From assembly GCA_001683845.1 (NCBI GenBank), contig LXQI01000026.1, positions 1-40,657 of the forward strand: 40,657 nt of DNA, in the 5' to 3' direction. A program made the translations under genes and the position numbers. The stretch is from Erythrobacter sp. ANT-B3C2 (GTDB lineage Bacteria; Pseudomonadota; Alphaproteobacteria; Sphingomonadales; Sphingomonadaceae). Numbering within the stretch: position 1 is the stretch's first letter; each line of letters begins with the position of its first letter. Of this stretch, positions 15,416 through 23,037 are shown one piece after another. The notes under the pieces were generated by a model. That model did no database searches, was not told the DNA's origin, and saw nothing but the letters and a program-made list of their open reading frames with translations.

Positions 15416-16104
15416 TCGAGACTCGAAAGCCATGCGCGCATAACCTTGTCTGCGACCACGTGGGCCCCTCCGCCAAAACGGCGGGCTTGCTCTCGCAGTT
15501 GGACGGGGTTCTGCTCGACGGCAGCGAGCTCGGCCGCGTGGCCGATCAGCCAGGCTTCAAAAGCACTGGGATCGACCTCCAAATGGAATTGCAGTCCGAG
15601 TGAGGAACCGAGCGTGAAGGCTTGGTTCGTGTAGGCGTCGGTTTCCGCCAAACGGCTCGCGCCCTCAGGCAAGTCGAAGGTGTCGCCGTGCCAGTGCAGC
15701 ACGACAGGGTCGGTCGCGAGCGCCGCAAGCGGCGAGACCTCGCCAGCCCGCGTCAGCCGGACAGGTGCGTAGCCGATCTCTTTGAGCGGGCCCGGATAGA
15801 CCCGGGCGCCAGCAGCACGGGCGATCAACTGCGCGCCCAGGCAGACGCCCAACACCGGCCGCCTTGCACTCAACCGCCGCTCGATGACCGCCACTTCCGC
15901 GGCTAACCAGGGATAGCGCGCCTCGTCGTAGGCACCGATGGGGCCGCCCAGTATGACGAGCAGGTCAGCCGCGTCGGCATCTTCGAGCGAATCCGTCCCG
16001 GCCGCGGCGTATTGCGTCGCATAGCCCGCTGCGGCGATAGGCTCGGCGAAGGTGCCGAGGTCTTCGAAAGCAACGTGTCGGATAGCGAGACAGCGACGGC
16101 TCAT
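15412..16104 (-). CDS. Class I glutamine amidotransferase-like protein
   Basis: The protein is 230 aa. The GATase triad is visible: nucleophile Cys in LGVCLGAQLIA at about 98-108, and His-Glu in LGLQFHLEVDP near residue 175. The N-terminal LVILGGPIGAYDE matches the oxyanion strand. This stand-alone form (GuaA-like amidotransferase domain) hydrolyses glutamine or a related gamma-glutamyl compound; some members act on gamma-glutamyl amines. The substrate is not readable. It overlaps both its operon neighbours by four bases. Confidence 0.88.
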   Translation of the reverse strand: MSRRCLAIRHVAFEDLGTFAEPIAAAGYATQYAAAGTDSLEDADAADLLVILGGPIGAYDEARYPWLAAEVAVIERRLSARRPVLGVCLGAQLIARAAGARVYPGPLKEIGYAPVRLTRAGEVSPLAALATDPVVLHWHGDTFDLPEGASRLAETDAYTNQAFTLGSSLGLQFHLEVDPSAFEAWLIGHAAELAAVEQNPVQLREQARRFGGGAHVVADKVMRAWLSSLE

Positions 16105-16646
16105 GGAGCGCAGCCCGCTATAGTGCAGCCGGGTGCAGCTTCGCCCAGCTCTGGCTCCCCGACTAGGGTAGCGTCGGTCTCGCCGGTCAGTGCTTCGATC
16201 TCGGCGCCGAGCCGGAGATCCTGGATATGGCCGAACACGCGGCGTCGCAGCCGGCCCTGGCGATCGATTAGCACGAGCGTGGGCGTGCCCTGCATTGCAT
16301 AGGCGGCCATAGTGCGGGGGATGCCGCCGCTCGCGCCGGGCCGGTCGATACCGACCGGGAAGGCATAGCGGTATTCATGCAGGAACGCCTCCAGCGCCAC
16401 GCGCGTGCCCTGGGCCTCGTGATGCTCGAAGACGGTGTGCAGGCCGAGCACGACGACATCGTCGGGGGCGAAAGTCTCGCGGACGCGCGCCGCCTGCGGC
16501 AGGCCGACCTGGACGCAGCCGGGGCAGAGCATCTGGAAGGCCTCGATGACCACCACGCGGCCGCGCAGGCCCGCAAGGGTAATCGGTGCGGGTGCGCCGA
16601 GCCATTCGATTACGTCGAGTTCGGGGGCAGAACGGAGGTCGGGCAT
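16101..16646 (-). CDS. TlpA/peroxiredoxin-fold thiol protein
   Basis: The protein is 181 aa from ATG 16646; longer frames run back through the AhpD-like gene. After an N-terminal strand pair it has the thioredoxin-like active site FQMLC41-PG-C44 and the cis-proline-type segment MQGTPTLVLIDRQGRL. There is no signal peptide, so unlike TlpA/ResA it appears cytoplasmic. A second cysteine pair occurs at the extreme C terminus (GCTIAGC), an odd feature that might relay electrons. The ATGA overlap with the amidotransferase gene shows co-transcription. Confidence 0.82.
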   Translation of the reverse strand: MPDLRSAPELDVIEWLGAPAPITLAGLRGRVVVIEAFQMLCPGCVQVGLPQAARVRETFAPDDVVVLGLHTVFEHHEAQGTRVALEAFLHEYRYAFPVGIDRPGASGGIPRTMAAYAMQGTPTLVLIDRQGRLRRRVFGHIQDLRLGAEIEALTGETDATLVGEPELGEAAPGCTIAGCAP

Positions 16647-16668
16647 TGTCGAGTTCCTACCTGGAAGG

Positions 16669-16696
16669 GTGCGGGCCCGCCGGGGCGAGCCCGCAC
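16669..16696. terminator. Strong intercistronic hairpin between ahpD-like and tlpA-like genes
   Basis: GTGCGGGC (16669-16676) pairs perfectly with GCCCGCAC (16689-16696), and inner bases can extend the stem. It lies between two genes of the same minus-strand operon and lacks a T-run, so partial termination, attenuation or RNA stabilisation is more likely than full stop. Confidence 0.45.
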
Positions 16697-16701
16697 GACG
16701 A

Positions 16702-17247
16702 TCAAGCTGCTTTGCGCAACGCCACCGCGGGGAAGTCGAGCGGCACGTCGAGCGCGACGTTGACGTAGTTGGTGAAGAGATTGAGCGCGACGTGGGCGAC
16801 GATCTCGACAATGCCTTCGTCGTCGAAGCCGGCATCCCGCAGCGTTTCCACGTCCGCGTCGCTCACCTGCCCACGGCTGTCGACGAGCTTCAGCGCGAAC
16901 ACGAGGGCGGCCTCTGTCTTGGGGTCGGACGAGCGACCGGACTGGGCATCGGTCATTTCGTCGCTCGAAGCGCCCGCCTTGCGGCCAAGCGCCGTGTGCG
17001 CCGACAGGCAGTACTGGCAGTTGTTTCGGTCAGCTACGGCGACCGCGATCTGTTCGCCGAGTTTGGCACTGAGGGTGCCGCCTCCGAGCGCGCCGAATGC
17101 CCCCCACATCGACTTTAACGCCGCCGGCGAGTTCGCGACGGCGCGGAACATGTTGGGCTTGGAGCCAAATGCGCCCGCAATCTGATCGAGCGCGAGCTTT
17201 GTGTCGCCGGTTGCCGCAGCGGGGGTAACGAGATTAATGCGTGACAT
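16702..17247 (-). CDS. AhpD-like carboxymuconolactone decarboxylase-family protein
   Basis: The protein is 181 aa from ATG 17247, preceded by AAGGAG. The all-helical CMD fold carries the AhpD redox signature C77-QY-C80-LSAH84, with a preceding acidic residue in KLGEQIAVAVAD. These proteins cycle a disulfide in peroxide defence or act as small hydroperoxidases. Residues 20-55 (AGAFGSKPNMFRAVANSP) are typical of the AhpD-like subfamily. Strong hairpins flank it on both sides, which may set its level within the operon. Confidence 0.9.
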   Translation of the reverse strand: MSRINLVTPAAATGDTKLALDQIAGAFGSKPNMFRAVANSPAALKSMWGAFGALGGGTLSAKLGEQIAVAVADRNNCQYCLSAHTALGRKAGASSDEMTDAQSGRSSDPKTEAALVFALKLVDSRGQVSDADVETLRDAGFDDEGIVEIVAHVALNLFTNYVNVALDVPLDFPAVALRKAA

Positions 17248-17286
17248 GGGAGTTCTCCTTGGGTGGGTTTGCCTGGGATTTCTCTC

Positions 17287-17318
17287 GGCGGGACGTCGAT
17301 GGCCGTCGACGTCCCGCC
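17287..17318. terminator. Perfect 13-bp intercistronic hairpin
   Basis: GGCGGGACGTCGA (17287-17299) pairs with TCGACGTCCCGCC (17306-17318) around a six-base loop. It lies between the secreted-protein gene and the AhpD-like gene of one minus-strand operon. There is no T-run after it in the direction of transcription, so an attenuator or RNase-protecting structure is as likely as a terminator. Confidence 0.55.
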
Positions 17319-17339
17319 CTTCGGATCGGACGGACAAGT

Positions 17340-18065
17340 CTACGGTTTGGGAATGATCCGACCGGGGAAGCTCAGATTTCCGGATGCGACCTTGCGGACG
17401 CCGGAGACGCATAACAGCGGCGTCTTGCCCTGTGCATTGACCTGCAGTTCGGCGGTGACGGCATCGAAAGCGATGTTCTCGGCGCCTTTTACCGGCACCG
17501 TGATGCGGACGGTGCTCCCCTTCAAAATCGGGCTCATGCCGGGGCTGTCGAGGGCAAGCGGGAGACCAGCCGCTGTGTCGGGCATCACCTCTTGGCCGGG
17601 AGCGACGTCGCGGACCTTCAACCCCCCGCCGCACGCTTTGTCTTCGGCCAGAACGACCCAATGCGAGTGCCATCCCGCCCCATCGTTCGCAGGGTCGCCG
17701 TCGCCGTTCTCGTCAAAGAGCGGTGTATCGTCGAAATCAGGATGAGCGGTGATCGCAAGGGCCAGGATGCCTGACGCGGGTGCGAAGCCCACTACTGCGG
17801 GATTCAATCGCGTCGGCCACACATAGGCGTCAGCCTTGGCGCCCTGAAGCTTACCGATCGGCTTCGGCTTGACCGAGCCGGCGGTTCCGGCAACTTCCAT
17901 GATGAAGGTCGCCAGCCGCCCGTCAGTGTTCGCCTCCGCCCGCGTCACATCGAACGCTGGAGCCACGGTAGCTTTGCGGGCGGCCTTGATTTCGTGGGCG
18001 GCCGAGGCGACGGGTATCGCCCCGATCGCAAGCACGACTAGCACGACAAGTGACGAATGCTTCAT
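17340..18065 (-). CDS. Exported protein of unknown function
   Basis: The protein is 241 aa or slightly fewer from ATG 18065, which follows AAGGAG and overlaps the MarR-family stop. A classical signal peptide (residues 1-22, ending VASAA) predicts export. An acidic DENGDGDPANDG stretch near the middle resembles a calcium-binding loop and is followed by GWHSHWVVL. Two cysteines (in KACGGG and LLCVSG) could form a disulfide. I do not recognise a family. It is the first structural gene after the regulator, so it is probably induced together with the redox proteins. Confidence 0.78.
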   Translation of the reverse strand: MKHSSLVVLVVLAIGAIPVASAAHEIKAARKATVAPAFDVTRAEANTDGRLATFIMEVAGTAGSVKPKPIGKLQGAKADAYVWPTRLNPAVVGFAPASGILALAITAHPDFDDTPLFDENGDGDPANDGAGWHSHWVVLAEDKACGGGLKVRDVAPGQEVMPDTAAGLPLALDSPGMSPILKGSTVRITVPVKGAENIAFDAVTAELQVNAQGKTPLLCVSGVRKVASGNLSFPGRIIPKP

Positions 18066-18763
18066 TTCGGTTCTCCTTGAGTGGGATGGGATTGATCGAC
18101 TTGCGACCCGGCAAAGTTGCGCCAGAGCGCGTCGCGCTCGGCCGCCGACGCCTGCTCCTGCTCCCGGCAATCCAGACGGAGGTGGCGGTCGCCGAACGGC
18201 GCGCCGACGAAGGCGCAGACGTGCGGGCGCTGAGGATCATCAGGGCGGACGTTCGGCCGAAAGTACCGGCATGAGACGCACATGCGCTGGACAGGGATGT
18301 CGCCTGCCTCCTGCAGCGCGCGGATCATCTTGACGAGCGCACGGTAGAGGACCGTCTGCTCGGACGCGTCCAGGGTGCCGGTTGCGCGCGCCAGGAAGTC
18401 AGGCCAGGTCGCGACCTCGTCCGCCAGCGCGGCGCCTTCGGGAGTGAGCGCGAAGGCGGCGGCGCGGCGGTTCGCCGCCTCGACTCCGCGCACAACGAAG
18501 CCTTTGGCAGTTAGGCTGGCGACCGCGTCACTCGCGGTGGCGGGGGTGATCGCCAACGAGCGCGCGAGCGTGCTCAGGCGAAGCCCCTGGGGCTCGCCGC
18601 GTAGCAACGTCAGCGCCTGCCCCTGGGTGGGCGTCAATCGCGCCGGACCCGCGCCTTTCCAAGCGCGGGCCTTGAGCGCGGCTCCGATCTTGGCGAGTCC
18701 CGTCGACACGTGAACTTCGAGCGGCTCGCTGATCGTGTCGAAATCGACTGGAGGTCTCTCCAC
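18062..18763 (-). CDS. MarR-family regulator with four-cysteine C-terminal cluster
   Basis: The protein is 233 aa from GTG 18763, nine bases after GGAG. Residues 40-115 form a winged helix (LSTLARSLAITPATASDAVASL then a wing ending FALTPEGAAL). Unusually for MarR (about 150 aa), a C-terminal extension holds C162-x2-C165-x17-C183-x15-C199. Such spacing fits an iron-sulfur cluster or structural zinc, so the protein may sense oxidants or NO; that is inference. It heads the operon of redox genes and a perfect palindrome lies 20 bp upstream, suggesting autoregulation. Confidence 0.85.
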   Translation of the reverse strand: MERPPVDFDTISEPLEVHVSTGLAKIGAALKARAWKGAGPARLTPTQGQALTLLRGEPQGLRLSTLARSLAITPATASDAVASLTAKGFVVRGVEAANRRAAAFALTPEGAALADEVATWPDFLARATGTLDASEQTVLYRALVKMIRALQEAGDIPVQRMCVSCRYFRPNVRPDDPQRPHVCAFVGAPFGDRHLRLDCREQEQASAAERDALWRNFAGSQVDQSHPTQGEPK

Positions 18764-18783
18764 GAACTTGCTCCTTCCTTGAC

Positions 18784-18800
18784 ACTTAGGAGTCCTAAGT
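18784..18800. promoter_or_regulatory. Perfect 17-bp palindromic operator upstream of the MarR operon
   Basis: ACTTAGGA-G-TCCTAAGT is an 8+1+8 perfect dyad, 20 bp before the GTG start of the MarR-family gene. MarR dimers bind inverted repeats of this length. The same site could also affect the divergent LysR gene about 165 bp away. Confidence 0.72.
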
Positions 18801-18964
18801 TAATGATCACGAGATGGCAAGCCGCTTTTTCCCCCGCGCTCGAAGCACCGATGGCGAACGGCTAATTGCGATGGGAACCGAGCTCACAGCAGCATCAGCG
18901 CAGGCGAGACTATCGACGGGCACCGTCTGTCACTCGCTGCCCCGCTCCACACTGGGGTGTGCTG

Positions 18965-19870
18965 ATGGATTTGCGTGAACTCCGGTATTTACTAGCAGTC
19001 GCCGAGGCCGGCAGCTTTCGAAGGGCCGCATTGGAAACGCGTGTGCGCCAGTCGACGTTGAGCAGGGGTGTCGCAGCGCTTGAGAATGATCTCGGCGTCT
19101 CCCTGTTCGAGCGGAATCGCGAAGGCGTGCGGCTCACAAATGCAGGACAACGTTTTCTTCGCCGAGCTCGGAGAGTGTTGGCGGAAGCAGAAACAGCAAG
19201 TCGTGTCGCGCGTGCTGCTGGCACAGGCAACGAGGGATCCGTTTGCGTTGGCATCGTCGCCTCGATTGCTTCGGGGCAGGCGCGAAGCTTCCTTCGCAGC
19301 TGGCGAGACGGACATACGGACTTACTTCTTGATTTTGTCGACGGTGGTCCCGGCGAGCACGTGCAGTCCGTTGTAGCCAGAAAGATGGACGTAGCTTTCC
19401 TGACGGGCGCCCGCGTGCCCCCAGGTTGTGATGCTGAATTGGTCTGGACCGAGCCGGTATTCGTCGCCTTGCCGTCAGATCATATGCTCGCTGTCGAACG
19501 AACAATCCCGCTGAAGGCGATTGCAGCAGAGGTGTTCATGGTCAGTCGGGTTGCGCCCGGGCCAGAGATCCACGACTACGTCGTAAAGAACCTCTCTGAG
19601 CTGGGTCGCCATCCTGACGTCGGCTATCATGCCGTCGGTCGTGAAACCCTCATGGCGATGGTGGGCCTCGGAATGGGCGTGAGTCTAGTCTCAGGAGCTG
19701 AGGCAGGCGTTCAGTACCCCGGCGTGACATTCATTCCGCTGTCGGGAGAGCAGCTGCCGTTCAGCATGATCTGGCTAGCGCAGAACGACAATCCAGCGCT
19801 CCGACGCTTTCTCAGCGCTGCTCGCATTCACGCCCGTTCGCAGCGGGGCCGCGACGTAGCATCGACGTAA
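18965..19870 (+). CDS. LysR-family transcriptional regulator
   Basis: The protein is 301 aa from ATG 18965, chosen because M-D-L-R-E-L-R-Y is the usual LysR start; an in-frame extension upstream is not LysR-like. The N-terminal HTH contains SFRRAALETRVRQSTLSRGVAALE and a periplasmic-binding-protein-like effector domain follows (about 90-290). The target is unknown: it is divergent from the MarR operon, but no effector gene follows in its own direction. Its last 59 bp overlap the DUF2274 gene on the opposite strand, marking the cargo/conjugation border. Confidence 0.88.
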   Translation: MDLRELRYLLAVAEAGSFRRAALETRVRQSTLSRGVAALENDLGVSLFERNREGVRLTNAGQRFLRRARRVLAEAETASRVARAAGTGNEGSVCVGIVASIASGQARSFLRSWRDGHTDLLLDFVDGGPGEHVQSVVARKMDVAFLTGARVPPGCDAELVWTEPVFVALPSDHMLAVERTIPLKAIAAEVFMVSRVAPGPEIHDYVVKNLSELGRHPDVGYHAVGRETLMAMVGLGMGVSLVSGAEAGVQYPGVTFIPLSGEQLPFSMIWLAQNDNPALRRFLSAARIHARSQRGRDVAST

Positions 19871-20060
19871 AAGCTCGGTCCGATTTCATGAAGCGAGCCA
19901 GCATGGGAGCGACCAGCTTCGAAGGCTCGGTCACTCGACCTGTCTCGGCCGCGAGCACCTCGGCATAGGCGATCAGTTCACGGTGTACCGGCGCTGGCAA
20001 CTCGACCGTCAGGCGCACCGGCTTCTCGTCCAATAGGGCTCCGAGCTTAAGCTTCGGCAT
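19812..20060 (-). CDS. DUF2274 protein of the trb cluster
   Basis: The protein is 82 aa, starting MPKLKLGALLDEKPVRLTVELPAPVHRELIAYAE, the characteristic DUF2274 opening, with a ribbon-helix-helix-like pattern. Genes of this family commonly end trb operons of proteobacterial ICEs directly after trbI, as here with a three-base gap. Function is unknown. Its 3' end overlaps the 3' end of the LysR gene by 59 bp, which may mean the original tail was replaced when cargo joined. Confidence 0.82.
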   Translation of the reverse strand: MPKLKLGALLDEKPVRLTVELPAPVHRELIAYAEVLAAETGRVTEPSKLVAPMLARFMKSDRAFTSMLRRGPAANGRECEQR

Positions 20061-20063
20061 CGG

Positions 20064-21341
20064 TCAGCCTTGGTAGGGTTCGAGAACGAGGTCGCGGGTG
20101 ACCACGACGCGAACCGGGAAACCTGGTCGGATCGTCAGGGTCGGCTGCACGTCGAGCGAGCGACCAACAATCTGTCGACCTGTCTGGCTGACGCTATCTG
20201 AGCTGCCGCGGCGAATGGCGCGAAGAAGCTCACTCTCGCCCTCTTTGGACCCGGCTTCCGTTCCGACGCTGAGCAGCGTCGAAACCAGAGCGGCCCGCAT
20301 GATCTGACCCCAATGGTTGTCTATCCCGTCCTGTAGTCCCGCGTAGCCGGTGGCGTCGGCGGCAGGCTCGCGCTCAAGCACGATCGAGCGGCCATTGGGG
20401 AAGATGATGCGGTTCCAGAGAAGCAGCGCGCGCGACTGCCCAAAAGCGATCTGGGCATCGTACTGCCCGATCAGCCGCGACCCCTGCGGGATCAGCAGGG
20501 TCGTACCGGTTGGGCCGTCGTAAACGTGCTCGGTCACCTGCGCGGTGACCTGGCCGGGCAGATCCGAGCGTAGCCCGGTAATCATCGCCGCGGCGATGAC
20601 CGCTCCGGCTTGGACAACGTGGGGACTGGCTGGAGCTTGCACGCGGTCAGAGCTGGCCGTTTTGCGGTCCGCGCCTCCATCCCGGAACGTTTGGCGCCGC
20701 TCGCCCCGTGTCTGACGAGACTGCGGATCGTCTCCCGTTGAAGAACTCACCTGCGCAAGCGACGACGCCGATCCACCTCCCAGCTCGGCAGCTTCTCCCG
20801 CACTGACAGGTTGACCAGCGGACGGACGGGACCGAGCCTCCGCCGCGAACAAGCGGCTTGAGCGCGCCGCCTCCCGCTCTTGCGCAATGCGCTGCCGCTC
20901 TTGCGCCAGCCGCTGCGCTTCGAGATTTGGCTGCGTAGGCGTTGTGGCGGGAGGAGCGGGAAGTGGCGCACCGGGCAGCGGCGGCGGCTGGACGCCGGCG
21001 TTGAGCATCGGGCGGCCCAGGTCACCGGGCAGCGGCGGGCCGAGCTGCGGCACTTGGCGGGGCACGGTGGCGTAGTCTCCGGGCAACCGGGTCAGACCCT
21101 CTGCTTGATTCGGGTTGTCGGTGTTGAACAGCTCGGCGGTCGCCTGCGGCCGGCTCGACTGGAGAGCGAAGATGAGTGCGCCGCCGAGCGCGACGGCGGA
21201 GACGCCCGCAAGCAGGCCGAGGATCTTGCGCGACAGGCGCACCACCCTCGGTCCCTCGGGTCGCAAACGCAGCTCGGCGGCGACTTCGCGTTCCGGCCGA
21301 ACCGGCTCCTCGGTGGGGTCGGGCGTACGATCGTCGCTCAT
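20064..21341 (-). CDS. trbI: TrbI (VirB10-like) conjugal transfer protein
   Basis: The protein is 425 aa. It has a cytoplasmic tail of about 43 residues, one membrane helix at about 44-65 (ILGLLAGVSAVALGGALIFAL), a proline/glutamine-rich periplasmic linker and the C-terminal beta-barrel domain with VIAAAMITGLRSDLPGQ, LLIPQGSRLIGQYD and NGRSIVL. It forms the envelope-spanning channel of the type IV secretion system. The ATG overlaps the trbG stop by four bases. Confidence 0.95.
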   Translation of the reverse strand: MSDDRTPDPTEEPVRPEREVAAELRLRPEGPRVVRLSRKILGLLAGVSAVALGGALIFALQSSRPQATAELFNTDNPNQAEGLTRLPGDYATVPRQVPQLGPPLPGDLGRPMLNAGVQPPPLPGAPLPAPPATTPTQPNLEAQRLAQERQRIAQEREAARSSRLFAAEARSRPSAGQPVSAGEAAELGGGSASSLAQVSSSTGDDPQSRQTRGERRQTFRDGGADRKTASSDRVQAPASPHVVQAGAVIAAAMITGLRSDLPGQVTAQVTEHVYDGPTGTTLLIPQGSRLIGQYDAQIAFGQSRALLLWNRIIFPNGRSIVLEREPAADATGYAGLQDGIDNHWGQIMRAALVSTLLSVGTEAGSKEGESELLRAIRRGSSDSVSQTGRQIVGRSLDVQPTLTIRPGFPVRVVVTRDLVLEPYQG

Positions 21342-22357
21342 GACGCCGGTTTCCCGTCGGTCCGCACGATTCGGACGCGCTGCTGGCGCTTGCCGCCGAG
21401 CCGAAGCTCCGCTCCGCCGAACAGCCGATCGACGACGATGAAGCGGTTGCGAACGCGGTAGTTGACGAGCTCGGCGTCGCCGCCGGAGCCGATGATCCAG
21501 AGCGGCGGCATCTCACCCTGGGCTATCCCCGCCGGGAACTCGACGTAGACCTGCCGCCCATCGTCGAACGCCCGCACTGGCCGCCAGGCGGGCCGATCGC
21601 CTTCGATCCGGTAGCGAAAGTTGAGGCTCTCGATGGGCGGCAACGAACTTGCCGATGCTTGCTGATCTGCAGTCGCCGCAGCCATGTTCTGGCTACGAAG
21701 AGCGAGCAGCTCGTCCTGCGGGTACGACCAGCTGACCGATGCCATGTAGGTACGTTCCGCGGAGCGGAGTTCGAGGTGATAGGTGCGCCGGTCGGTGTTG
21801 ATGACTAGGTTGGTCTGAAGATCTGTGCGCACGGGCTTGACCAGGATGTGAGAGCGCCGGCTCGTGCCCGTGCCGCTCTCGGTGTCGCCGATGACCCAGC
21901 GAACGGTGTCGCCGGCGGCGATGGGTCCGGTGCCGACCAGCTGTTCGCCGGGCTGGAGCGCAATGTCGGTGATGTGGCCGGGCGCCGTGTAGACTTGGTA
22001 GAGCGCGCCGTCGCTGAACGGGTAGACCTGGACCGCATTGACGTAACCGGCACGGCTGGGCTGGACGCGGGCGTCGCTGTTCGCGGCCGCGACGCGCGCG
22101 CGAGGATCGGCCAGCTCGGATGGCGTCCGGCGGGACGGAATAGGCATGAGCTGGCCGGGAAGCGGCAGTAGCGTCGGTACCTCGATGATCTCGACGGACC
22201 GGGGCGGCTCCGGCTCGGCAAACGCCGGTGCGCTAGTCGCGGCGGCGAGCGGTGCAGCCACCTCGTCGTAGGCGATCTCCGGCGGTCGCCATTTGTGCGA
22301 GCAGGCCGCGAGCGAGACAGAGGTGAGCAGTATGGCGGGCAAGGTCAGGCGGCGCAT
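21338..22357 (-). CDS. trbG: TrbG (VirB9-like) conjugal transfer lipoprotein
   Basis: The protein is 339 aa from ATG 22357; longer frames run through trbF. The signal ends with the lipobox SLAAC (Cys19), so this version is likely an outer-membrane lipoprotein. The VirB9/CagX domain follows: YPFSDGALYQVYTAPGHITDIALQPGEQL, then RRSHILVKP and the C-terminal NYRVRNRFIVVDRLFGGAELRLG. It partners TrbI in the core complex. The start overlaps the trbF stop by one base. Confidence 0.95.
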   Translation of the reverse strand: MRRLTLPAILLTSVSLAACSHKWRPPEIAYDEVAAPLAAATSAPAFAEPEPPRSVEIIEVPTLLPLPGQLMPIPSRRTPSELADPRARVAAANSDARVQPSRAGYVNAVQVYPFSDGALYQVYTAPGHITDIALQPGEQLVGTGPIAAGDTVRWVIGDTESGTGTSRRSHILVKPVRTDLQTNLVINTDRRTYHLELRSAERTYMASVSWSYPQDELLALRSQNMAAATADQQASASSLPPIESLNFRYRIEGDRPAWRPVRAFDDGRQVYVEFPAGIAQGEMPPLWIIGSGGDAELVNYRVRNRFIVVDRLFGGAELRLGGKRQQRVRIVRTDGKPAS

Positions 22358-23037
22358 CAGCCGAGCTCCTTCGACCAGTTGAGGGCATGGACGTAGACGC
22401 CGAGCGGGTTGCGCTTGAGGCGCTCGACGTCGCGCGGCGTCTGGACCGCTATCGTCAGTATCGCTGTCCAGCGGTCCGTCGCGGCGAGCGCGCCATCGAC
22501 GTAGCGCCGCTCGACCCAAGCCACTCGGAAGCTGTCCGGTGACGCGCGGATGACGCTCGACACGTCGATCGCGCGCTGCTCCTTGCCAAGCAGGGCAAAG
22601 GGGTCGTTCGTCCGGGCGTAGTCGTTGAGCGCCGCCGATCCGCGGTCGGTCGTGTAGTCGTAGGCGCGCAGCCAGTTCTGGCGCAGCACGATCGGGTCGG
22701 CGGGGATCGAGCGCGTCTGCTCGACGAACCGCGCCAAGTGCCAGGCGATCTGGGGATCGGTCGGGCGGTAGTCGGCGTCCGCGGGCGCGATCGCCTGCGA
22801 CTGGCCGAGCCGGTCGACCTGCACGACCCACGGCACGATCGTGCCGGACGCCGACTGCCAGACGAGCCCGGCGGCGAGCCCGGCGGAAAGGAACAGCGAG
22901 CCGAATGCCATCAGCCGCCAGTTCTTGGCCTGGACGCGGGCGGAGCCGATGCGGTCGTCCCAGGCCTGCGCGGCGCGTTGGTAGGGGGTCTCCGGTTCGG
23001 GGGTGCGCCCGTAGCGGATGGATGAACGCTTGAACAT
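22357..23037 (-). CDS. trbF: TrbF (VirB8-like) conjugal transfer protein
   Basis: The protein is 226 aa with the family start TPYQRAAQAWDDRIGSARVQAKNWR, a single membrane helix at about 43-62 and a periplasmic VirB8 domain ending NPLGVYVHALNWSKEL. It is an inner-membrane scaffold of the transfer apparatus. One-base overlaps with trbG and trbL indicate a tight polycistron. Confidence 0.95.
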   Translation of the reverse strand: MFKRSSIRYGRTPEPETPYQRAAQAWDDRIGSARVQAKNWRLMAFGSLFLSAGLAAGLVWQSASGTIVPWVVQVDRLGQSQAIAPADADYRPTDPQIAWHLARFVEQTRSIPADPIVLRQNWLRAYDYTTDRGSAALNDYARTNDPFALLGKEQRAIDVSSVIRASPDSFRVAWVERRYVDGALAATDRWTAILTIAVQTPRDVERLKRNPLGVYVHALNWSKELG

